A stretch of 64,000 bases of DNA from the NCBI RefSeq assembly GCF_900102015.1, contig NZ_FNAT01000003.1:124001-188000 (forward strand), written 5' to 3'. The notes under the pieces were generated by a model that did not search any database, was not told the DNA's origin, and saw nothing but the letters and a program-made list of their open reading frames with translations. Position 1 is the stretch's first letter. Every line of letters begins with the position of its first letter. Of the stretch, positions 58,743-64,000 are shown piece after piece. The DNA comes from Limimaricola pyoseonensis (GTDB lineage Bacteria > Pseudomonadota > Alphaproteobacteria > Rhodobacterales > Rhodobacteraceae). The translations under genes were made by a program, and so were the position numbers.

Positions 58743-58770
58743 TTGCGCCCCTGCCCTGCGCAGGTAACAT
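58743..58770 (+). promoter_or_regulatory. candidate hemD promoter
   Basis: TTGCGC (58743-58748) and TAACAT (58765-58770) are spaced by 16 bases. A start near 58777 would leave a 30-base leader with GGGAGGGGG before the ATG. Confidence 0.4.
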
Positions 58771-58806
58771 CCCGGCCGGTCGCGAACAATGCCGCGGGAG
58801 GGGGCG

Positions 58807-59538
58807 ATGGCCGAGCCGAGACTGCTGCTGACCCGCCCCGAGCCCGCCGCGCGGCGCTTTCTCGCGGCGCTGGAGATGGCGGCCGGACGGCACCTGCCGG
58901 CGGTGATCTCGCCGCTGATGAGGATCGACGCCTTCACCCCGCCGCCGCCCGACACGGCCCCCGCCGCGCTGGTGCTGACCTCCGAGCGCGGCGCCGAGGG
59001 CGCGGCGCGGATGGGCTATGCCGGGCTGCCCGCATGGTGCGTCGGCACCCGCACGGCCGAGGCCGCCGAACGGGTCGGCCTGTCGCCCCGCGCCGCCGGC
59101 GGCGATGCCGCCTCTCTGGTGGCGATGATCCTGGAGAGCGGCGAGACCGGCCCCTTCCTGCACCTGCGCGGCGCCCATGCCCGCGGCGATGTGGCGGCTC
59201 GGCTTTCGGCGGCGGGGCGGCCCTGCGCCGAGCGCGTCGTCTACGACCAGACCGCGCGCCCGCTCACGGCCGAGGCGCAGGCCCTGCTCGACGGCGCCGC
59301 GCCGGTGGTCGCGCCGCTCTTCTCGCCGCGCAGCGCCCGGCTCTTCGCGCGCCACGCGCCCTTCGCCGCGCCGCTCGCCCTGGCCGCGATGAGCGGCGCG
59401 GTGGCCGAGGCGCTCGCCGGGCTTCCGGGACCCACCCTGACCGCCGCCCGGCCCGACCAGCCGGCGATGATCGACGCAACCCTTCGCGCCCTTGCGACGT
59501 TCGGTCCCGGAGGGGCCTCGCGCCCCGGCGGCGCTTGA
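58807..59538 (+). CDS. hemD: HemD, uroporphyrinogen-III synthase
   Basis: A 243-residue HemD-family enzyme that closes hydroxymethylbilane to uroporphyrinogen [20 protein letters not shown] at the start, [15 protein letters not shown], and [15 protein letters not shown] are the family signposts; overall conservation in this family is low. The ATG at 58807 is preferred over 58789 because of GGGAGGGGG upstream. It leads hemD-mitofilin-hemY. Confidence 0.87.
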   Translation: MAEPRLLLTRPEPAARRFLAALEMAAGRHLPAVISPLMRIDAFTPPPPDTAPAALVLTSERGAEGAARMGYAGLPAWCVGTRTAEAAERVGLSPRAAGGDAASLVAMILESGETGPFLHLRGAHARGDVAARLSAAGRPCAERVVYDQTARPLTAEAQALLDGAAPVVAPLFSPRSARLFARHAPFAAPLALAAMSGAVAEALAGLPGPTLTAARPDQPAMIDATLRALATFGPGGASRPGGA

Positions 59539-59621
59539 GGCCGCGGTCGGGCCGGGCTAGGGTCCGGTAACGCCGCGGTGACAGGGGTTTGACCGCGACC
59601 GAGGGACGGAAGGGAACGGGT

Positions 59622-61478
59622 TTGGCGAGAAAGACGACACGGAGACCCGGCGGCGCCGGGCCGCGCAACCGGCCGAGCGCCGCAACCGGCCGGACCGGGG
59701 ACGCGTCGCAGGCCGACCAGACCAAGAGCGCCGCCCAGGCCGACCAGACCGAAGGCGCGTCGCAGGCCGACGGGGCCACGGGCGCGTCGCAGGCCGACAA
59801 GTCCAAGGGCGCGTCGCAGGCCGACGCGACGCCCGACTCCACCCCCGAGACCGACGCCCCCGCGACCCCGCCGCAGCTGTCGGAAGCCGACGCGCAACCG
59901 GACGGCGAGCGCCCGGCCGAGACCCGCCCCGCCGCGCTGCCCGAAGACGCGAAGGGCGGCTCGGAAGCCGAGGCCACGCCCGACGCGGCCACGCCCTCGG
60001 GCACGTCGGACAAGGGCGCCTCGCAGGCCGAGGCCCGACCGGATGCCGGCGGCACGGCCGCCGAAGCCGCCGCCAAGACAGGCGCGGCCGCGAAGCCGGC
60101 CATGTCGGACGACCCGAAAAAGCCCGGCACAGACACTGGCACAGGCTCTGGCACGGACACCGACAAGGCCACGCCGAGCGGCGGCGCGGCCATCTCCGAA
60201 AGCTCGGTGCCGAAGGCCGGCCGCCGGACCGGCACCACCACCACCGGCGCGCCGAAGACGGAAACCGCGTCGTCGAAGCCCGCGACCGAAGCGCCCGCCT
60301 CCGGAAGCGCCACGCTGCACAAGCCGACCCCGGCCACCGCCGCCGTCGACCAAGGCACCACCACCCGCCCCGCGACCGGCGCGACGCCCGAACCCGGCCG
60401 CAAGCGGGACGACGCCGCCGCAACCACCGGCTCGGCCACCCCGACCGGCGCCACCACCAAGGCCGACACGCCCCCGCCCGCCCGCGACGACGGGCGCAGC
60501 AAGTCCGGCGGCTCCGGCAGCGCCGTCACCGCCGGCCTGCTCGGCGGCGTGCTGGGCGCGGCGCTCGCACTGGGCGCGGGCTGGCTCTGGCTCGGCAATG
60601 CCGGGGACGAGACCGAGGCGCGGCTCACCGCGCTGGAGCAGGAGCTGGCCGCCCTGCCGCCCGCTACCGACCTCACCCCGCTGACCGAGGAGCTGTCCGG
60701 CCTGCGCGAGGAGACGCAGGGCGGCCTCGCCGATCTCGGCGCCCGGATCGACGAGGCCGAGAGCCGCATCGCCGCGCTCGAGACCCGTCTCGACGAGGGC
60801 GGCGACGGCACGCTGGCCGAGGCGGCCGTGGCCCGCTGGCAAGGCGAGGTCGACGCGCTGCGCGAACGGCTGCAGGCCCAGGCCGACGAGATCGCCGCCA
60901 TGGCCGAGACCGCGGCGGGCGAGATCTCCGCCGCCGAATCCACCGCCGCCCAGCTCGAGGCCGAGGCCGCCGCCGTGGCCGCCCGCGCCCAAGCCCGCGC
61001 CGTTCTGGCCACGGTCGAGGCCGCGCTCGAGACCGGCGAGCCCTATGCCGACACCATCGAAGAGCTGCAGGCCGCCTCGCCCGCCCCGGTGCCCGAGCCG
61101 CTCGTCACCCATGCCGAGGAGGGCGTGGCGAGCCGCGCCGAGCTGGTCGAGAGCTTCCCCGAAAGCGCCCGCGCCGCGCTGGCGCTGGCGCGTCGCGAGG
61201 GGCTGTCGGGCGAGGAGGGCGGCCGCGCGCTGGGCTTCCTGCGCGACACCTTCCAGCTGCGCTCCACCGCGCCCTCCGAGGGCGGCAGCGTCGATGCCGT
61301 GCTCTCGCGCGCCGAGGCCGCGCTGCGCGAAGGCCGGCTCAAGGAGGCGCTGGCCGAGATCGAGACCCTGCCCGACCCGGTGCGCGAGGAGATCGCCGCC
61401 TGGACCGCCACCGCGCGCGACCGCGCCGCAGCGCTTGCCGCCGCCGGGACGCTGTCGCAATCCCTGACCGAGAACTGA
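59622..61478 (+). CDS. mitofilin-like inner-membrane protein with 9-residue repeats
   Basis: A 618-residue protein with TTG start (59622) after GGAAGGGAA. The N-terminal ~300 residues are low-complexity, rich in Ala, Thr, Ser, Gly, Pro and Asp, and contain five 9-residue tandem repeats (about 28-72). One membrane helix (about 303-325) is followed by a coiled coil and a C-terminal helical domain (about 470-600). This matches the alphaproteobacterial mitofilin/Mic60-like protein that sits between hemD and hemY. Mic60-like proteins shape inner membranes; a role here is inferred. Confidence 0.85.
   Translation: MARKTTRRPGGAGPRNRPSAATGRTGDASQADQTKSAAQADQTEGASQADGATGASQADKSKGASQADATPDSTPETDAPATPPQLSEADAQPDGERPAETRPAALPEDAKGGSEAEATPDAATPSGTSDKGASQAEARPDAGGTAAEAAAKTGAAAKPAMSDDPKKPGTDTGTGSGTDTDKATPSGGAAISESSVPKAGRRTGTTTTGAPKTETASSKPATEAPASGSATLHKPTPATAAVDQGTTTRPATGATPEPGRKRDDAAATTGSATPTGATTKADTPPPARDDGRSKSGGSGSAVTAGLLGGVLGAALALGAGWLWLGNAGDETEARLTALEQELAALPPATDLTPLTEELSGLREETQGGLADLGARIDEAESRIAALETRLDEGGDGTLAEAAVARWQGEVDALRERLQAQADEIAAMAETAAGEISAAESTAAQLEAEAAAVAARAQARAVLATVEAALETGEPYADTIEELQAASPAPVPEPLVTHAEEGVASRAELVESFPESARAALALARREGLSGEEGGRALGFLRDTFQLRSTAPSEGGSVDAVLSRAEAALREGRLKEALAEIETLPDPVREEIAAWTATARDRAAALAAAGTLSQSLTEN
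59703..59837 (+). repeat. 27-base tandem repeat, five units, in frame
   Basis: Five units start at 59703, 59730, 59757, 59784 and 59811 with exact 27-base periodicity. Each encodes nine residues beginning ASQAD (second unit AAQAD) with a variable four-residue tail (QTKS, QTEG, GATG, KSKG, ATPD). The GCGTCGCAGGCCGAC core is identical in units 1, 3, 4 and 5. A degenerate ASQAE copy occurs near 60020. Confidence 0.92.
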
Positions 61479-61488
61479 GGCGCCGCAC

Positions 61489-63027
61489 ATGCTCCTGTCC
61501 CTGATCAAGATCCTCGCCTTCGTCGCCGTCGTCGCGGGGCTCACCTGGGGCGCGGCGCGGCTCTCCGAGGTCGCCGGCGGCGCCGAGATCGCCTTGGCGG
61601 GCTACGAGGTCACGCTCGGGCCGCTGCAGCTGGTGCTGGCGGTGGCGCTGCTCGCGATCCTCGGCTGGCTGCTGTTCAAGGCGGTGGGCCTGCTGATCGC
61701 GCTTCTGCACTTCATCAACGGCGACGACACCGCCGTCAGCCGCTGGTTCGGCCGCAACCGCGAGCGCAAGGGCTACAAGGCGCTGGCCGACGGCATGATC
61801 GCTCTGGCCTCGGGCGAGGGTGAGCTGGCGATGGCCAAGGGCCGCAAGGCCGAGCGCTACCTGCGCCGGCCCGAGATCACCTCGATCCTGGTGGCGCAGG
61901 GCGCGGAACTCCTCGGCGACCGCAAGACCGCCGAGGGCGCCTACCGCGAGCTGGTGCAGATCGACCGCACCCGCTTCGTCGGCGTGCGCGGGCTGATGCG
62001 GCAGCGGCTGGCCGAGGGCGACACCGACACCGCGCTGAAGCTCGCCCGCAAGGCCTTCGAGCTGAAGCCGCGCCATTCCGAGACGCAGGACACGCTTTTG
62101 CGCCTGCAGGCCGAGGCGCATGACTGGACCGGCGCGCGCGCCACGCTCGACGCCAAGCGCCGCTCTGGCGCGCTGCCGCGCGACGTGGCGCGGCGCCGCG
62201 ACGCGGTGCTGGCGCTCTCGGAGGCCAGCGACGTGATCGACGACACCGCCTCGATCGAGATGCGCGAGAAGGCGATCGAGGCCAACCGGCTCTCGCCCGA
62301 CCTGATCCCGGCGGCGGTGATGGCGGCGCGCAGCTACCTCGCGGTCGGCAACGGCCGCTACGCGACCCGGGTGATCCGCAAGGCCTGGGAGGCCGAGCCG
62401 CATCCCGATCTCGCGCAGGTCTTCGCGCAGATCGCCCCCGACGAGGACGCCAAGGCCCGTCTCAAGCGCTTCGAGCTGCTGACCAAGGCCCGGCCCGACC
62501 ACCCCGAGACCAAGCTCCTGCAGGCCGAGTTGCTGATCGCGGCCGAGCAGTTCAACGAGGCGCGCCGGGCGCTGGGCGACCTGCCCGAGACCGACCCGAC
62601 CGCGCGGGTGCTGACGCTGATGGCGGCGATCGAGCGCGGCCGCGGCACCGAGGACGCGGTGGTGCGCGGCTGGCTGACGCGCGCGCTGACCGCGCCGCGC
62701 GGCCCGCAATGGGTCTGCGACAACTGCCACCACGTGCACCCGGCCTGGGCGCCGGTCTGCGGCAACTGCCACGCCTTCGACACGCTGAGCTGGACCCGCC
62801 CGACCGAGAGCGAGACCGCCCTGCCCCGCGGCACCGAGATGCTGCCGCTGATCGTCGGCGCGGATCGCGGCACCGACCTGCCGACCACCGCCGCCGCCAC
62901 GCCCGAGCGGCCGGTCGCCGATGCCCGCGCCGACACCTCGGAAAAGCCCGCCGTGGCCGAGGCCGAGATCGTCTCGCCCGAGCCGCCGAAACCGGCGGCG
63001 GCAGAGACCGCGACGGCGCGAAAATAG
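61489..63027 (+). CDS. HemY/LapB-like TPR membrane protein with C-terminal zinc ribbon
   Basis: A 512-residue protein. Two N-terminal membrane helices (about 3-20 and 43-66, HemY_N) are followed by TPR-like helical repeats (about 95-385). A four-cysteine zinc ribbon at C410/C413/C424/C427 (VCDNCHHVHP and PVCGNCHAF) comes next, then a Pro/Ala/Glu-rich tail. The N-terminus resembles HemY; TPRs ending in a rubredoxin-like ribbon resemble LapB/YciM, which controls LPS synthesis. It is the last gene after hemD and the mitofilin-like gene. Confidence 0.85.
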   Translation: MLLSLIKILAFVAVVAGLTWGAARLSEVAGGAEIALAGYEVTLGPLQLVLAVALLAILGWLLFKAVGLLIALLHFINGDDTAVSRWFGRNRERKGYKALADGMIALASGEGELAMAKGRKAERYLRRPEITSILVAQGAELLGDRKTAEGAYRELVQIDRTRFVGVRGLMRQRLAEGDTDTALKLARKAFELKPRHSETQDTLLRLQAEAHDWTGARATLDAKRRSGALPRDVARRRDAVLALSEASDVIDDTASIEMREKAIEANRLSPDLIPAAVMAARSYLAVGNGRYATRVIRKAWEAEPHPDLAQVFAQIAPDEDAKARLKRFELLTKARPDHPETKLLQAELLIAAEQFNEARRALGDLPETDPTARVLTLMAAIERGRGTEDAVVRGWLTRALTAPRGPQWVCDNCHHVHPAWAPVCGNCHAFDTLSWTRPTESETALPRGTEMLPLIVGADRGTDLPTTAAATPERPVADARADTSEKPAVAEAEIVSPEPPKPAAAETATARK

Positions 63028-63030
63028 CCC

Positions 63031-63059
63031 TTTCGCGTCCCTCGCCCGGGTGCTAAGAG
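63031..63059 (+). promoter_or_regulatory. tRNA-Thr promoter candidate
   Basis: TTTCGC (63031-63036) and TAAGAG (63054-63059) are spaced by 17 bases, with a start near 63067. It begins four bases past the hemY-like stop. The boxes are weak. Confidence 0.3.
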
Positions 63060-63069
63060 GCGCCCGGGC

Positions 63070-63145
63070 GCCGCTGTAGCTCAGCTGGTAGAGCACGTCA
63101 TTCGTAATGATGGGGTCGGGGGTTCGAGTCCCTTCAGCGGCACCA
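63070..63145 (+). tRNA. tRNA-Thr (anticodon CGT)
   Basis: A 76-base cloverleaf: acceptor GCCGCTG with CAGCGGC, D-arm GCTC/GAGC with AGCTGGTA, anticodon stem CGTCA/TGATG with loop TTCGTAA (anticodon CGT), T-loop TTCGAGT, discriminator A and encoded CCA. Confidence 0.96.
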
Positions 63146-63525
63146 CCGTCAAACGCAAGACCCCCGGAAACCGACGGTTTCCCGGGGTTTTTCTTTGCCC
63201 GGAAGCCGCCTCTGCCCCGCGCGCCGGATGTCCCTCGCCGACATCGGCGGCACGCGCGCCGCCTGTGCGCCGCCGAAATCCGGCCTCCCGCCCGACGCGG
63301 ACCGAGGGCTGCGAGCGCCCTGTGCGGAGATCGCGGCACGACCGATCCGTGGCGAGCCGCCCCCCACTTCGCCGCACCGCGCCGCATGCGCGGGAAACCG
63401 GCGATCGGCGGTGCGAAGGCCTCGCAACTGTCCCGACCTGTCTTGCCGAAGCGGCAAGAGGCTCTTAGGCGCGTCGTGACCGGCCCGATCGGGCCGACCC
63501 CACAGCAACGGAAGGACGCGCAGCG
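63146..63525. other. 380-base gap before the NSS transporter gene
   Basis: It contains the tRNA terminator, an 8-bp perfect hairpin with AAG loop (63441-63448 with 63452-63459) and a perfect 16-base palindrome (63481-63496). A frame from 63228 opens with SLADIGGTR but does not continue as a known protein. I see no gene between 63197 and 63525. Confidence 0.5.
63161..63196 (+). terminator. strong intrinsic terminator after tRNA-Thr
   Basis: A 12- to 13-bp stem (63161-63173 with 63175-63187, one C-C mismatch) is followed directly by TTTTTCTTT. Confidence 0.85.
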
Positions 63526-64000
63526 ATGACGACAGACCACGCACATTGGGCCTCCCGGCTGACCTTCGTCCTTGCGGCGGCCGGGTCGGCGGTCGGCCTC
63601 GGCAACATCTGGAAGTTTCCCTACATGGTCGGCGAGGGCGGCGGCGCGGCCTTCGTGCTGGTCTACCTCGCCTGCATCGTGCTGATCGGCGCGCCGGTGC
63701 TGGTGGCCGAATGGCTGATCGGCCGGCGCGGCCAGAAGAACCCGGTCGACACCATGCGCGACCTCTCGGCCGCGAACGGGCGCAGCGGCGCCTGGGTGGG
63801 GCTCGGCGTCAGCGCGGTGATCGTCGGCGCGGTGATCCTGTCCTTCTACAGCGTCGTCGGCGGCTGGTCGCTCTACTACACCGTCGAGGCCGGGCGCGGC
63901 GCCTTCACCGGGCTCGAGGCCGGCGGCGTCGAGGCGGCCTTCGACGCCATGCTGGCCAGCCCGCTGACGCTGCTTCTGTGGCACTCGGTCTTCATGGGCG
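63526..64000 (+). CDS. NSS-family sodium-dependent transporter (5' part)
   Basis: The frame runs open to the window end (158 residues seen). The neurotransmitter:sodium symporter signature is at the N-terminus: AGSAVGLGNIWKFPYMVGEG (about 20-39), which forms helix 1 with the Na+ and substrate site in LeuT-like proteins, then GGGAAFVLVYL and PVLVAEWLIGRRG. Later helices are beyond the window. Substrates of bacterial members are amino acids or related amines. Start ATG follows GGAAGGA. Confidence 0.93.
   Translation, partial: MTTDHAHWASRLTFVLAAAGSAVGLGNIWKFPYMVGEGGGAAFVLVYLACIVLIGAPVLVAEWLIGRRGQKNPVDTMRDLSAANGRSGAWVGLGVSAVIVGAVILSFYSVVGGWSLYYTVEAGRGAFTGLEAGGVEAAFDAMLASPLTLLLWHSVFMG

Noticed and set aside
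59703-59837. Regular 27-base repeats considered as a small CRISPR
   Set aside because: There are no spacers, the units are contiguous and in frame, and each encodes the same nine-residue pattern within a long gene.
59241-61544. A 767-codon minus-strand frame with glycine-rich runs opposite the mitofilin-like gene
   Set aside because: Its glycine and arginine runs mirror the plus-strand Ala/Thr/Pro codons. The plus frame has a ribosome site, a membrane helix and conserved neighbours.
63228-63479. Frame opening with SLADIGGTR, like the phosphate loop of glucokinase
   Set aside because: The resemblance ends after about ten residues, the following sequence is arginine/proline-rich, and no other kinase motif appears. 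Probably chance.

Overview
The window is a 64 kb stretch of ordinary chromosome from a very GC-rich alphaproteobacterium. Gene content and order point to Rhodobacterales (Rhodobacteraceae): rsfS-rlmH-gpmI-envC-like-ctpA-rppH in one run; tsaD-gpsA-yciI-EVE diverging from hemD-mitofilin-hemY; leuC-leuD near leuB; and dapD/dapE. The genus cannot be resolved from the sequence. I see no insertion sequences, prophage genes, integrases or CRISPR arrays. Coding density is high, and many neighbouring genes overlap by 1 or 4 bases (ATGA, GTGA, TGATG), so translational coupling is common.

Layout. 1-9.5 kb: lysine biosynthesis (3' end of dapD, dapE), a CaCA-type exchanger with a degenerate first repeat, RNase R, a Rieske-FAD oxidoreductase and a lytic transglycosylase. 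9.5-17 kb (minus strand): MscS-type channel, rsfS, rlmH, gpmI, EnvC-like factor, CtpA protease, RppH and a small secreted protein. 17-25 kb: leucine biosynthesis (leuC, leuD, leuB) with a membrane protein and a secreted phosphatase-fold protein between them, then an EamA transporter, tRNA-Pro and asd. 25-29 kb: a hairpin repeat element, a small secreted protein, a LOV-domain blue-light HWE kinase with a single-domain response regulator, and a CPA1 antiporter. 29-34.5 kb: a peptide-type ABC importer operon. 34.5-42.7 kb: pip, ubiG, marR, an amidase, grxC, comF, a methyltransferase, hemH, and two L,D-transpeptidases flanking a CAP-domain lipoprotein. 42.7-50.6 kb: a TrmA-like RNA methyltransferase, a pair of ABC exporters, the CCA enzyme, a CoA-type Nudix and Hsp33. 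50.6-64 kb: a Nudix, argG, an exported MsrA, an HD phosphohydrolase, ahcY, the gpsA/tsaD operon, hemD, a mitofilin-like protein with 9-residue repeats, a HemY protein ending in a zinc ribbon, tRNA-Thr, and the start of an NSS transporter.

Functional themes are amino-acid synthesis (Lys, Leu, Arg, Asp family, methyl cycle), haem synthesis (hemH, hemD, HemY-like), cell-wall remodelling (MltB-like, EnvC-like, CtpA, two YkuD enzymes), RNA and ribosome maintenance (RNase R, RlmH, RsfS, RppH, CCA enzyme, TsaD), and redox or stress repair (Hsp33, MsrA, glutaredoxin). The most distinctive items are the LOV photosensor pair, three genes that appear to start at CTG (two as CTGA stop-start overlaps), the HemY-zinc-ribbon architecture, the 27-nt coding repeat, the hairpin repeat after asd, and the exchanger whose first repeat lacks its acidic residue. 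I did not find a clearly new multi-gene defence or mobile system.
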